64,000 nt of DNA, from the NCBI RefSeq assembly GCF_030272615.1, contig NC_081406.1:472428400-472492399 (forward strand), given 5' to 3'. Positions 45,101-58,340 of the stretch are shown here, piece after piece; the stretch's first letter is position 1, and every line of letters starts with the position of its first letter. The notes under the pieces were generated by a model. It made no database searches. It was not told the DNA's origin and saw nothing but the letters and a program-made list of their open reading frames with translations. Made by a program: the position numbers and the translations under genes. The DNA comes from Cryptomeria japonica (lineage: Eukaryota; Streptophyta; Pinopsida; Cupressales; Cupressaceae).

Positions 45101-48100
45101 AACTAACTTAAAAGGCCTAGAAAAGTACTAGAACCTTCGAATCAAGAATTGAGGGTCCTAAGTCATATGCGAGAGGGAAAAAAGACTACCTCAAAAATCA
45201 TGCTTAGAGAACGTGGACTACAAATTGGACAAAATTTTAGGGGTTGTCCTATTTTGTGACAGAAAAAAAAGTTGTACAACATGGTGATTCTAGTTAAGGA
45301 AAATATAACAAATCAATAAGGATTAAGGTGGTGTAGGAACTGATAGTCACTCTTAGTTAGTTTTGAGTTGCTTAGGTTGAAGTTTACTAATGTTGTGCCC
45401 ATTTGGTATGTTTATTTTAGAATTTCATGTTTTTGGATGGTTAATTACAAGTATGTGCACTTGCATGTTGTAAGCTTAACTATACAAATTTATAAGTATT
45501 GCAAATATAGTATAGTGGGCATTTCAATCATGGGGAATCTTAGTTTCCATCTTGTGACTACTAATGTAGGGTTTTTAGTCCTGATGTCCTTAACATGTTT
45601 CTAATTTTAATAATCTCAATCATGTACAACCATATATTTAAGTATTTGGAGGAATTTTTCTTTCTTGGTGATGTTTATAGAAGTTCTTTAGTAACATTTA
45701 TTTCAGCCATCATAACACTAAATTGGAGGAGATTCGGGGAAGTTGTGATGTATGTATTTATTCTCTACATGTTCCAAGTGAAATTATGTGAAGATGTATG
45801 GATTGAAATTCCTAACAAAGACCATTTCATATTGTAAATTACTTCATTCATATCAATTTCAAAATTTGTGGGTCTATAATTTCAATTTGGAGAAAAACAA
45901 TGTTGGCAGTGTAGCATGATATGGAAGTTTTAATCATTATTTGAAGACTTATGAAGGTATGTTGCTATTGTATGGTTATATTTACTACTTATCTTATAAA
46001 TTATTTCTGCTATATATAATTCTAGGAAGCTACTAGTGACATAACTCAAAATGAGTTTAAGTATGGGCCTATTGTTGTGCATTTCAATGACGTATGTCTC
46101 ACCACTATGGAGATAAAAGAACTAGTTCTTTTCAAACTTCATTTTTTCTATATTGGTGATTAAATTGACTCTTATAAAAATCTTTAAAGTATCATGAATT
46201 AGATATACATCATTCAAAAGAGTTTCAAGAGTTTTATATTAAACTTGTCTCATGCCAGTGCATATACACAACAAGTTGAAAAAGGAAGGAATGTGGATGA
46301 ACTTATATTTCTTTAGGAAGATGTAGTTTAAATTAGAAATTGGATCAGATATATAAAATACTTGCATGTATATCCTTGTTGGTTTCATGATAATATCACA
46401 CAAGAATTTGATCTATCAAGTTTGCACGGTGTCCTTTGGCATAAGATGCTACACCACATAGGAACAAGAATCAAGATTTGGTATGTAGCTGATTGGCATT
46501 ACAAATTGAAATGACATATTTGTTATTTATTGAGGAAAATAAATTTTGGGAGGGAGTACTTTTCATGCACCTTTTTGTTTAAAATTGGAATTTCGTGAAT
46601 AATAACTCATTTTATGTTTATATGGGTTGATCAAGCAAGCATATAAAGGAAATTTATTTAATATTTATCATTGTATATTCAATTTTATTAACAAAGGGGC
46701 TAAAAAATATTTAAAAAGATATTTATTAGGCCAAATAAGGTGTTGGGAATTGTGCCCCTTCAATTCTACAAGTAAAAAGTAAATTACGAGGAAAAATAAG
46801 GTGTTGGAAATGTGTCTTTTGAGTGAGAAATTCTAAAAAGAAACTGAAAGGATTTCTAGGGGCAAATCAACAATTGGAAACTCAATAGTCATGCATTCCA
46901 ACCAAATTGTATTTTGGATGGTTATAAGTATGGTTATCGGGATCATTTTGAGACATCTTGGTTGTTATCTCTCCTTTCATATTTGCAAATTTGCAAATAT
47001 CTTCTTCAGTGGACAAAACTCATTCAAGGAGGAGGCTTGTGGATTAAAAAATCAATAAGATTTGGGTGATCAAAGGATGAAACCCCATTGATTAAAAAGG
47101 TAATTCCCATCCATAAATTAGATCTAGGTTAAATTAAATTAGTAAGATTATGTGTTCCTTCTTTTCAGTATCCAGTGGAATCTTTGGGTATTGTGTTATT
47201 AGTATTTTTCAAGCACAATTGTATGGATTTCTTATTGATTTGATTCTTGTAGATGTGATAAAGTAGTATGCTGATGTTATAATTATTTTAATCATATTTA
47301 TATGGTTTTTTCTATTTTTAATTTCAAACAATATCAATTTGTGGGGTTTTAAGTTAATCGGGTGCACCAAATTTGTCATATTTTGTGAGATTGGTGTAGA
47401 ATTTGGGTGTTGAAAGCCAAATCATTTGATGTTGTTTTATATCAGATATCATACCTGATTATTTTATTTTGAATATCATAAAACTAATTTCTTGAATTTT
47501 CAATGAAGTTTCATTTGGTTTGGTATTCTTTTATTAAAGTTTGGAACAAATTGGGTAGTCTAATTTTGACATTATTTTGTGGATTTATGGGAGATTTTCA
47601 TAGTACAAAGTTATATCTTGGTTGCTATTGTAAAATCATAATATCTTGGTTGATGTTGTTTTATATTATATTTCAGAGGTTTACATGCATCATTCATATC
47701 ATAAAAATCAATTTAATTATTTTCTTTGAAAAGTTCATTAATTGGTCATCCTATTTGTGCACGAATAGTTGAGTGGTTTTGGTGATTTTGATCAAATTTG
47801 GCATAATATTTGTGAGTATATTTTTAGAACTAAAATTGTTATAAATATTTGGTTGGAGACATTACAGGTGTATTATAGCTAATATATTTCTAGGCTATAG
47901 GGTTCGAAGTTTCAAATCATGGGAAACTTGTATAATTTTTTTTGTGATTGAATTGATGCATGGTGATTTGTTTATGTTGTTGCATTGAAATGTTTTCTTC
48001 CTTATTATGCCTATTTGTGAGCACCATGTCATGATTGATTTGGGTACTTGACTCATTGGGTGGTTGCAATGGCACAAGCTAGACCTAATGTGTTTTTATG

Positions 48101-48350
48101 ATTAAGTTAGAACTATTTCATGATTTGTTATTATCATATGTGAAATGTTGATTTAGGAAATGATTAGAATGAGAAGTTATGTTAACAAGATTAGTTGATT
48201 AAGAGTAATGAATCATATTTTATGCTATTTTTATTTGATGAGATATCATGTTACTAACGATGTTATAATGTTGACCATGTTCGTGGATTATAGTTATATG
48301 CTCAATGTTGTACAAGAATAATATAATGATGTTATTTATGTAGGTAATTA
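45101..48350. other. AT-rich, unclassified, no gene recognised
   Basis: Short plus-strand frames (45368-45604, 45595-45837, 47503-47772) have no family motif and a composition expected of AT-rich DNA. A weak direct repeat is visible near 46735-46815 ('aataaggtgttggaaatgtg' and 'aaataaggtgttgggaattg'). I found no LTR, primer site or transposase motif. Confidence 0.4.
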
Positions 48351-50250
48351 ATGTAAGGTGGTGAAATAGGGTTCACTAGTTTGTGCATGCAAACTAAGAA
48401 TATTAGGCCTATTCCACTCTTACATTCAAAGAAAGATGATCCACTAGGCTCAAGATGATTCAACCATAAAGTGGATGCAATGGCCCTTCATTGTTGAGTT
48501 GAAAGTGACTATGCAAATTGTAAGGAACAATGAACAAACTAGGAGAAAATAAGCTAAAATGATAGTTTTTCGCATGTACAGGAAGATAACAAACTCATAA
48601 CCCAATTCTAGAAAAGTATGTGGAAGTACAGACTATAACTAAAATGTAGTCCAAGTTTCAGGCAAAAGTGCAGGGAATTCTAGTCTCTCATCTTAACTTG
48701 CTCCCGGGACTTAGTCACCTAGCTTGACCCGCTCTTGAGAATTAGTCACCCAGGGCAACTTGCTCTCATAACTTTCTATAGCTTCATTACATGTTCCTAC
48801 ACATAGAAAACAAAGGAAATTGTTGGGGAAATAGTGGTTTTCCTAAGTCAGACCCTGATTTTGAAATTAACCTTGAAATATAATTGAAATGAACTTGAAA
48901 GGAAAGTGTACTATTAGGTGGCAAAGGCTCGATCTGAAAATGGATGTGTCTTATACCTTGATGATGAAAGTGCTTATTTTAAAATTACCATGAATGTTGA
49001 TGCAATAGCATGACTCCACACAAAAGACTAAAAGGACTTCACAAAGACATGCTTGAATGAAGGTCTTTGAAGGTTTCCACAATGAAGAATATGGTGGATG
49101 ATGTCGTGAATGCTTGATCTAAATTTTTCCTTATTAGTTGATGTGGATTTGTGAATCTAGTTGATTACCCAAAATGAGGAGAATATCTTCCTTGTATACC
49201 TCTTTTAAGCATTTTGAGGTGTAAAACTCGAAGAAGGCCAACATGAGAAAATATTTCCCATTCAATCTACTTAATTATTGTGTGATTTCAATTTGGGGCC
49301 AAACTAAGGGGAGCGAGGCACCCCAAGTGCCATGCTCCCTCCAAAGAAGGCTCAAATTAGGTCCTAAATGAGGAGGATATGTTTGAATGACATACTAAAT
49401 TGGGTTGTGATGAGAAAAACTAGATGTGGGAGACCATACATGCTAAAATAGGGCCTAATTGAGAAATAAATTACATAGGGATGCAATTTGCGATGCTACA
49501 TTTAGCCCCCACTTTAGTGGGAGTATGAGCCTACACACATACTCATGATAAAGTACATGAAAGAGAGAAATAAGAGGCATTGGTAAATCCTACAAAAAGA
49601 TAAGACATTGCTAAGTTCAAGGGAACAAGCCCTCAGACTAAGGATCTCAACTCATACAACCACGTGCAAGGACACACAAACAAAAACCAAGACAAACACA
49701 AAATGTGAGATTGAGAATTAGGTATAAGTATTATGACATTATAAAGACAACCATAAAAGAAAACATCATGAAAATAACCCTAATCATAATCAATAGAAGT
49801 ATGAAAGCAAAATGCTCTTAGAAAATGCAAACCAATACAAGCATTCCTTCCATTCCCTTTCATTTTTTTCCTTTCTCCTCAAAATATATGTGACTCTCAA
49901 CTACAAACACAATTGTATTGAAAGCAAGATAACGACAAATTGATAGAAAAGTGATTTTGACAGCATAAGGATACTCGAAATGTGGTTGTTAAAATGATTG
50001 AAAAATAAACTTAATTTACAGAGAAATTGGTCACCAAAATGACATGAGAAAATTAAGACAAATGAAAGAAGTTAATTGATTCAAAATTGGCATATAATTG
50101 AATGACAAATTGAGGAGAAATTTATGCCTCGTGACTTATGATAAATTTGAGCAATTGTAGCTTATTGATTTATGATAAAATGACCTTAATTAAAGATCAT
50201 TGAATTGTGACAACTTTGAGCAAAAATAGCTCCATGAATTGAGGAATTGG
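48351..50250. other. Noncoding, probably decayed retroelement sequence
   Basis: There is no coding motif. The stretch 'acatttagcccccactttagtggg' (49500) and a later 'acattatgcccctctttgaga' (51072) look like related short segments about 1.57 kb apart, possibly marking internal repeats of a noncoding element. I could not define ends. Confidence 0.3.
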
Positions 50251-50254
50251 TGGA

Positions 50255-50860
50255 GACAAATTATTGGAGAAATTGGTGGGAGAAATTATAGGAAATGGGA
50301 AGCACGAAATTGGGGATGACAAATTAGGAGATAATTTAGGGAAAGAAAAGTGGGGAGGAAAATTAGGAGAGAGAAAGGTGGGAGAAATTAATAATTTCTC
50401 ATTTATTAATTTCTCTCACAAAAGGACAATTATACAATTAAATAATTAATTTAATTGACACAAGACAAAGGGTAAATAAATAAATTCATTTATCCTAAGA
50501 TAAATATTACTAATGATAAGTCTAGATGATGTCATTAAATTGATAAACAATTAACATGTTCAAAATAAGGATTTAATGATTGAAATGATTGATGGATATA
50601 ATGATTGACAAATTAACTAAAATTGATTGAAATCAATGGTCAATATTTATCATAATGATTGAAACGACAAGGAAAATTGACAAAGATAAATGATTGATGG
50701 GAAATTGATTGATGATTGATAAAGGACAATTGATTGATAATGATTGACAATATGACATTGAGAATTGATTGGAATCGATTAGGTTTGATGCTAATAAACA
50801 TTTCATATGGTTAAAATGATGATTAAATGGCATTGATAGGTAACCATGATCATGAAATGA
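50255..50860. repeat. Low-complexity repeats (GGAGAAATT and ATTGATTGATG types)
   Basis: 50260-50400 is a purine-rich run of variants of 'ggagaaattggtgggaga'. 50580-50780 is built of 'attgattgatgg' variants. The short open frames within it are artefacts of this composition. Confidence 0.7.
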
Positions 50861-52079
50861 CAATTGAGATTGACATCAATAAGATCCAAATTGAAATGAC
50901 TAAATAGGATCGAATAGGAAGAGAAAACAAAAGAATGACATGATGTTGACAAATGATAAAGATCAAATATGTAACATAGAGGAAGTCTTAGTAAGAACAA
51001 AAACCTAAAAGAAGGTAACATAGACATGTTAACATGCAATGACGCAGGCATTGACCATTTTTTTAGTGTCTACATTATGCCCCTCTTTGAGACAATGTTA
51101 TTATGAGTGTTGTTTCAAATAATAGTAAAGAAAAATTGCATTACACATTGCCCCAATAATGATGGGTTACAAGGGTGCCCCCTCAAGAAATTAGGCAAAA
51201 AATTTAGAAAATAGGCCAATTTGTCGAAGATAATGCCAGGACTAGGCCAAGATGAAGTTCTGCAATGACCAACTGAAGAAATGTTAGTAGGAAGCTAAAA
51301 TTAGATGGAGAATTATTAGTGGTGAAGAGACCTTGCTTTCACAAATGCAAAAATGTAGGTGGGAGCCCTTATTTAATATGGAAAAATGGATGTGGCACAC
51401 CATGGCCTTGAAGGCTAGGGTGATAATACAACCTCTTTTTGTTTAAAACAAACATGTTGTAGACAAGGAATGTTTCAACAATCCTAAGACATTGTGTGTG
51501 TCAAAGGTTGAGGTATTTGTGGTGGTCACAATGTGAACATGCCAACACAAACACCCAAGACATACTTACCCCAAAACATTATGAAACATCCCACAAAAAA
51601 GAAAAAGAAAAACCATGAGCCATCCCAATCACTCTAAATCACTCAGTGACATCATTGAAAAATATGGGAACATGATCGAAGATAAATCAATGAAAAGATA
51701 AGATGAATAAACCCAAACAAGTCAAACAACCATTTTGATCTTGTTGTCAAAATTGATAATGTTTGTTTGATGATAGGATGATCATGCTGTCTAGTTTCAG
51801 GCAATGCAGTACCATGTCTAAGACAGGACATAGTCTGGATTTGAGTATACCACACCCTATATAAGACACATGATAATTGGGAAAGGATCGATGATGATAA
51901 TATTGTTTGATTGATATGACAATTTTGATCAGTTTAAATGCTTGGTTGATTGGATAATTCATTTGTGGATGTGTCATTTGTTAAGCATAGTTTTTGTCGT
52001 GTTTTTTGTCTGATGTTCACACAAATGTCTTATCTATGTACAAAAGGGACAATTTACTAACAAGATGAAATGAAAGTGA
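50861..52079. other. No recognised feature
   Basis: AT-rich, noncoding. 51072 carries the 'gcccctctttgag' segment mentioned for 48351-50250. No gene or defined element seen. Confidence 0.35.
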
Positions 52080-52375
52080 TTTTTTTTTTATTTTGATGGT
52101 TTCCAATTTTTATATGTTTTGGATATATTTGATTTTTTGTGCTTTTTTCAAGACTTTTATGAATGTTTTGGAATTTTTCCAAGACATTTTTCAAATGTTT
52201 TTGGATTATTTCATGACGTGTTCAAATGTTTTTGGATTTTCAAGACATTTTTTTTTTATTATTTATTTTTTAAGGACTTTATTTGATTTTTAGTGATTTT
52301 TTCAAGACTTTATTTGATTTTGATGATTTTTTTCAAGATTTTATTTGATTTTTTATGATACTTTTAGCATTAGTT
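52080..52375. repeat. T-rich degenerate tandem repeats
   Basis: Variants of 'tttttcaagacattttt' and 'atgtttttggattt' recur about every 25-35 bp. They end in a run of 'cttta tttgattttga' units at 52265-52350. Confidence 0.75.
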
Positions 52376-53740
52376 TGCCCCCAATATCTAGCAAGGCAAG
52401 GAATATGATGAATGGATAAATAAGCTTGTTGAAATGTTGGTGGATAGAGGGAAGGCAAAAGCCATTTATGATTTTTTGCTTTTTTCATTTTTTTTGTATT
52501 TTGACTTTTTAGCAGAAAATGGACACATGATAGGGGATGGAAGAGGGACTCAAGCATCTTGTTATCTGGATAGTAGCCTTGAAAAAAATAATGGACCATG
52601 ACTATTAAAAGTATGCTCAAATATGTTGGTAGGATAATGTCATGGAAATGAGATGGCGCTAAGGTTAGGATTTATGCAAAATATTGGATCAAAGGGATGG
52701 AAGGATGAAAAATATGCATTGGATAATGGATAGGGTATTGAAATAATTGTGCTTGAGTGAATGGAAATATTGGCAAGATCAATATTGGCACACACCTTGA
52801 GGGGTGGTGGATTGATGGAGGAAAAGTGGATCTTAGACATTGATATTTGGATGGAGAAAATGACAGCGATTTGAAAGCTAGCAAATATTTGGATAGAGGA
52901 ATAGGAGAAATGATGGGTTCTTGAGGGGGATCAGGAGGAATGACGGTCCAAGGGTGAACTCACAATAATGTCTCCCACTTTTTTGCCAACTTTGACACTG
53001 AGATGAACATTTTTAAAATAATCTTCACTTTGCGACACCTATAAACATTAAGAATTTGAAGATGATGTAAATTAGTGATTTGTAACATCTTGTCTGCAAA
53101 TTCTAAATATATTTTTTTCAATTTTTTTTGAGGAAAATTGTTTTTATTTTTCCATCTCCCTCAAAAAAAAAAATTTACAACAAACAACATTTTTTAAGAG
53201 TGATGTGCTTCTTGAAATATGTAACTTTTTTTCTATAAATGATAAAAACTCAATTATTCTGAATTTTGGTTTTTAACATCAGTATCCAGGGCATGGAGTT
53301 GGTTTGATACTAATATGTTGAATATTTTTCATTTTATTAAGTTTTTAAGTCCAACTAATTATAATTTAGACATAGATGTACGTTTGAACACATAACTTGT
53401 TCTATATATATCAAAATTCAATTTATTTTTTTGTTAAAAACAAGACATCAATATGTAGGGCATAGATATTTTTCATGTTTTTTTTAAATTAGTTTACTAT
53501 TATTCCCAATGCGTTGAACAAAGAAGTTCATGTTCATCAAAAAACCAATATTTCGTAAAATTTAAAAAACAAGATCATAATAAACTCACAATGTAATAAA
53601 ATTATAATCATTGGAAAGTTTTATTTAAGGACTACCATAATACATTTTGGGTTATCAAGATCATTCCATTTGAGCCTTCAACCAGAGGTTTGAAGGCCAA
53701 AACTATGCAAGTATTAGTACAAAGTTTTAGAGAAGTGTTA
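52376..53740. other. No recognised feature
   Basis: AT-rich noncoding sequence with poly-A and poly-T runs (53100-53180). Minus-strand frames at 52333-52620 and 52640-52884 are short and show no motif. Confidence 0.35.
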
Positions 53741-53744
53741 AAAA

Positions 53745-53875
53745 GGGGGTTCGAATGAACCCCCCCCCCCCACCCCCCCCCCCCAATATAATTAAAAATC
53801 TAAAAAAAAAAATTGTTAAAGGGGGTTCGCTCGAAAGAGGGGGTCCGAGTGAAGTGGGAGGTTCGAGCGAACCCC
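53745..53875. repeat. C-homopolymer flanked by inverted repeats
   Basis: GGGGGTTCGAATGAACCCCC (53745-53764) runs into a C tract of about 26 bases with one A (to about 53784). Then 53822-53833 (GGGGTTCGCTCG) and 53864-53875 (CGAGCGAACCCC) form a perfect 12-bp inverted repeat with a 30-bp loop. The motif TTCGA/GGTTCG occurs repeatedly. The C-tract length may be unreliable. Confidence 0.8.
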
Positions 53876-53939
53876 AAAGGGTAGTTCATTTGAACACCCC
53901 TAGTCCAAGCAAACACCCTCTGAATTTTTTTTCCCACCG

Positions 53940-54830
53940 TCATTTTTTTCCTTCTTGGGTGAAAGTGGGAACCATTATTATGAACTCACCCAGGTTCATT
54001 TGGTAGGATAGGATTGTGTAGTGGACATGAAGGATTAGGACATGGAGATGAAGAAATGGTAGAATCTTGTGGAGGATATGAAAGTGAAGGGATAATTTTA
54101 TCTTAACAAGGAGGGGGGTCACCAAATTCCACTTTAAGGGTGCTTTTCTCTTGAATTTCAATGGGATCATTGGAAATTATGAAAGGGATATCTTGATCTT
54201 GCTTAGAAAGTGGAATATCAATGGGATTTATAAGGACATTTTGTTATAAAATGGAAGGGGATTATTTGGGATAGGATGGACTGGGATGGTGGGATCATCA
54301 AAGGAAAAGAGATCTTGGTCAACAGATGAATGGGATTGTTCGTTCTTGGTATCTCGATCTTGATCTTCGTGTTTTGAATCATCCTCTTGACATGGGGTGA
54401 ACAGTTGCATTGGATCTAACATTTCTAAATCATGGAAGGGACTTCCATCATGAGTTGGATTAGCATGGCAATCAATTGTGGATAGCCCTTGGGGGATTTC
54501 ATCCTTGGGCGCATTGTTTCATGAGGATGATATGGGAGGTTCTTGTGAAACTTCAAAAGGTGTAGGAATAGAGGCCACTGGAGGGTCAATTTGCTTATGG
54601 GGGGATAAACCATAGCCATACATGGGCATATGATTTTGATCTTTCTTATTGGGATCCTTTGAGAAACATTTTAGAGAGAAATCCTTGTAAAAGCATTTGA
54701 CATGGTTTAATTTTGGCTTTGGATTGCACTTAATTGGAAAAAAAATTATTTGGTAAATTTGGTTTAATATGTTTGAAATTTGGTTTGGTGTGAGTTGCAA
54801 CTTTTGCTTTTGAATTTCTAGTTGTAGTTG
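53940..54830 (-). pseudogene. Degenerate proline-rich reading region, unknown
   Basis: Three minus-strand pieces in changing frames (54519-54800, 54228-54422, 53940-54170) together give a hydrophilic, Pro/Asp/Gln-rich protein: KCFYKDFSLKCFSKDPNKK, PPVASIPTPFEVSQEPP, then MQLFTPCQEDDSKHEDQD, then FSFDDPTIPVHPIPNNP. Codon-like composition differs from the surrounding low-complexity DNA. Weak Asn/Gln-rich coding continues upstream to about 55000. I do not recognise a domain; a noncanonical gag or accessory ORF of a decayed retroelement is the simplest guess. Confidence 0.3.
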
Positions 54831-56547
54831 TCGATATTAATTTGTTGACTGAGTTTATTATTGATACTCCACAATTGGTTCAACCAATTGTTGACATCAT
54901 GTGGTTGGTTAAACATATTGTTGCATTGGAATAAAAATTGGTTCACAATTTGGCGGTGGTCCTAGTTGAATTATACCACACTCGAGTTGCATGCTTGGGG
55001 ATGGAAACATATTAAGATTCAAATCAAAACCTTATTGTTGTGTTAGGTTGACTTGAGGTTTGATTTAGGACTTGGTTAAAATTTGTGGTCATCGTTTGAA
55101 ATTATTTCATCGTGTCCATTTGTGAGATGAGAGTTGGTATGTCTAATTGTCTTATGAGAGATTATACATCAACTAGCTAAAAGTTTTGTTTGGACTTTTA
55201 AATTTTTGAAATAATTTTGATATTTGGGATCTAATCTTTTCATTATTTGTTACTTTCTATTCTAAGATCTATTTCTCGAGCTAGTTTCTCCTCTAGTATC
55301 ATATTTGGACATGTATTTCATCATGATAAGCTTGATCCAAGTTTTGGGAGGTGTATAAATTGGATTGAAATGATCGATTGTTCAGTTGGGATGACATGGT
55401 CTCATAAGAGTTGGAAAATTGATGTGGAGATAATGGTCTTTTAATTTGAGGGTCACCTTCTCTCGATATGAGTAATGCCAAGGCACCATGTTTTTTTTTA
55501 ACTAAGATCAAAGACATTTGGTGATGAAAGTAGGACATTGATTTTATTTCTTTGGAATCCTTGAGATTTTGAATGAAATGCAAATAAGATGACAAATGCA
55601 ACCCTAAAGGATGATAAGGCAAGCTATGTTTTTTGTTGTTTTTGGAGATTATGAAAAAACCTTGGGAATGAAAGTCTATAAAGATATCCTAGGTGATTGA
55701 AATGGAATCAAGACCTTTAAAGGACAAAAAGGACGAAATGACAAAGTATCGCCTACTATTTGGATACTAAGTTAGGTTTGACAAGATTATTTTGCTGATA
55801 AAAGGACAAGAAGGACAAGGTTTGATCAAGGTCAAAAAATTTCCAACAATGACTTTGGATATTATGTAAAGATTTGATTTTTCAAGGTTAAGAAAATATG
55901 ATTTTGGAGACTAAATGCAAATGAAAGGGAATTATATGAACCAAGGGTAATGAAAGGATATAATATGAGAAATAACCATAAGATAATAATAGGATGTTAG
56001 AGTTGTGTAATGATAAGACCAATGCAATGAAAATGTGTGAGAATCAACTATTTGAAATATGGAAAATGCAATCTAACCCAGGACCTAATTTTGGAATGGT
56101 GAGGACAATGCAAGGGAAAAGGAATGATCAAGACCTAAGAAAAGAATTTGATACCTAGATGAAAAAGAGATAACAAGAATGAAATGGACCACTAAGAAAG
56201 GCAATGAGTGTGTCCTAAGAGCTAAGTTTGGACAATGTAAGACCTAACCTAAAATGACATGGATGTTGAAATCAAGAAATCCAAATGTTTGATAAGTCAT
56301 GTCATTGTGAACCTTTTTTTAACTTTGGATGATAACTTTGATGTTTGACACAAGGTTTGAGTATGAAAACCTTGTTTAAATATTTGTGACCAAGTTTTTG
56401 TATGTGACTTTGTTTTTTATGTGAACCTTTGTTTTGAAATCATGTATCTAATTTGTTAACAAACACAGAAGACATAATGGATATTTTACTTTTACATAGA
56501 ATAAAAGCACATTCAAGTACAAATCCTAGGCTATCCAAGACACTATT
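54831..56547. other. No recognised feature
   Basis: AT-rich sequence left of the right-hand Ty3 element. Possibly the same decayed element as 53940-54830. No LTR or primer site found. Confidence 0.35.
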
Positions 56548-58077
56548 TGTTGGGTTCCCACTAGGATAAATTGTTGGATATTGTTGCTGCTAGGATATGT
56601 TGTTGTCATTATTGTTAACATTTTGTTGTATTCCTATGTTCTAGTATTGTAGAGTGTTGTTCTGATGTGGTTGTGCAGATTTGTGATTTTAGTAATGAAG
56701 TATCTCTAGTTAATTTAGTGTTGGTTTCATGATGATATGTGGTGATTTGATCGAATTATGGATTCTAGTGTGAGGATTGGTTTTTCAGTGTTTAGTGTTA
56801 CAGTGTTCTGGTATTTGATCCATTGTGCTCTGGAATGATTATATCTTGAGTTACGGATTTGGGTGAGTGTTTAGGATATTTATTTGTGTCTTCAATTTAG
56901 ATGGTTCATGATTTGGTGCTCCGCAAGTTATCTTTCTAGTCCCAGTTGTTTATATTGAGTGTTCTTGATTATCAACGTGTTGATCGATGAAGATTTGATT
57001 AAGTGGTGTTGGTGCAGCGATTGTGGATGGTGATCACTTTATTTTTCCCCAGTTTAAGTTTACAGCGGGCCCAATTGTTTTCACTTTTATCAAGCAGTGC
57101 GGGGTGTGAAGGATACTTGGCATCACAGCATTGCTCCCTTGGTTCTTTTTTGGCGTCCAATTTTTAAAGCAGCACAATGGTGACAAATGGAAACGCGTGC
57201 TAACTATTTTCATTGGGCCCACCTGTTAGCGCAGTAGGTGAGTGGTTCCTCACATTCATGTCATTTTCAGCAGCCCATCCATGGTTAGCCGAATCTTTTT
57301 AGTTCATGGTAGTATGCGGACTGTTGCGGGTGAAAAATGGAACTTCAGGGGCTGTTTTGTGGGGTGTGACCTCCGTAGTGACATGACATGTTTTTTATGT
57401 TCAAGGAGGTTATACCATATTGGTGTTTTGGGGGAGTTATTTTCAGAAGCAGGAGCTCTTTAAATGCTATTTTTTTTTCCCTTCTGGGAAGGGGTTCAAA
57501 ACTTTGAAAAGAAAGACAATTAAGTTTGCTAAGTAGGAGTCCTTATTTCCAGCCTTTTAAAACTATTGTAGTTCTAATTGAGGAAGGTTATTCAAATTGT
57601 GCCTGCAGCCTTTATGATACCTCTTTCAGTATGCTTTTGATGGTATTTTCTGTGTTGTTGCGTTAAAACTCCCATAACTTTGGGAATATATCCATCTAAG
57701 ATTTTTCTGATTGAACTATGTCTCGTACTTGTTATCTGGTAAATGCATGATGAATATTTCCTTATGTTGCAGATAAATTTAATTGTAACTTCTGACTATG
57801 TTCTTGATATGGGCTTGTAGATTGTTGAATGAGCTTATAGAAGTTATATGTTTCTTGATTTATATATGTTCATTGTCTTTTAATGATTTGGTGTATCGCC
57901 TTAGTAGTTTAGTGTTACTACTTTAAGGGTGTCTTCTTTCTTTCCCTTTTCTCAAAACCCAAGGAAGAGCTGGCTTCCCAATCTCGAAGGTCATTCAGTG
58001 TAACCTATGCATATCGGTCCCCAGCACTGAATTTCCCATAAGGTTGTTTGTTTCCAAAGCAAAATTTAGAGTCAACA
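56548..58077 (+). repeat. Candidate 5' LTR of the right-hand Ty3 element
   Basis: The right end is well placed: GAGTCAACA at 58077 lies ten bases before a typical primer site. The left end is a proposal based on TGTTGGGTTCCCAC at 56548, giving 1.53 kb. The 3' LTR is outside the window, so length cannot be checked. G/C content rises inside it relative to the AT-rich flank. It contains short direct repeats (taggata...ttgttg at 56565-56600). Confidence 0.45.
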
Positions 58078-58087
58078 ATTCTTTTTC

Positions 58088-58105
58088 TGGCACGCCCGGT
58101 GGGAC
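58088..58105 (+). other. Primer-binding site of the right-hand Ty3 element
   Basis: TGGCACGCCCGGTGGGAC is a well-known form of primer site in plant Ty3 elements, directly upstream of gag and ten bases from the LTR end. I do not assign the tRNA. Confidence 0.8.
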
Positions 58106-58340
58106 CGAATTATTTTAAATACATCTCAGTCGGTTTATGAGTCATAGGCCTGTCACCAGGAGTCAAACGGCCTTGCACCCTCACCTTCTTTTTCCTCCAT
58201 TGGTGACCATCCATTCAGTCGCAGTATCACCTTCTCAGGGCCTCCCCACAATCATACAAGTTGTGATAGCACAAGTTCCTCCCCGAAACTTTGTGACTTA
58301 GGACAATGGTAGCCCCCTCATTCCCCCAGTTCCACCCATA

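Noticed and set aside
45368-45837. Two adjoining plus-strand frames of 78 and 80 codons, possible small gene
   Set aside because: Hydrophobic composition follows from the AT-rich sequence. There is no recognisable domain, promoter or splice pattern.
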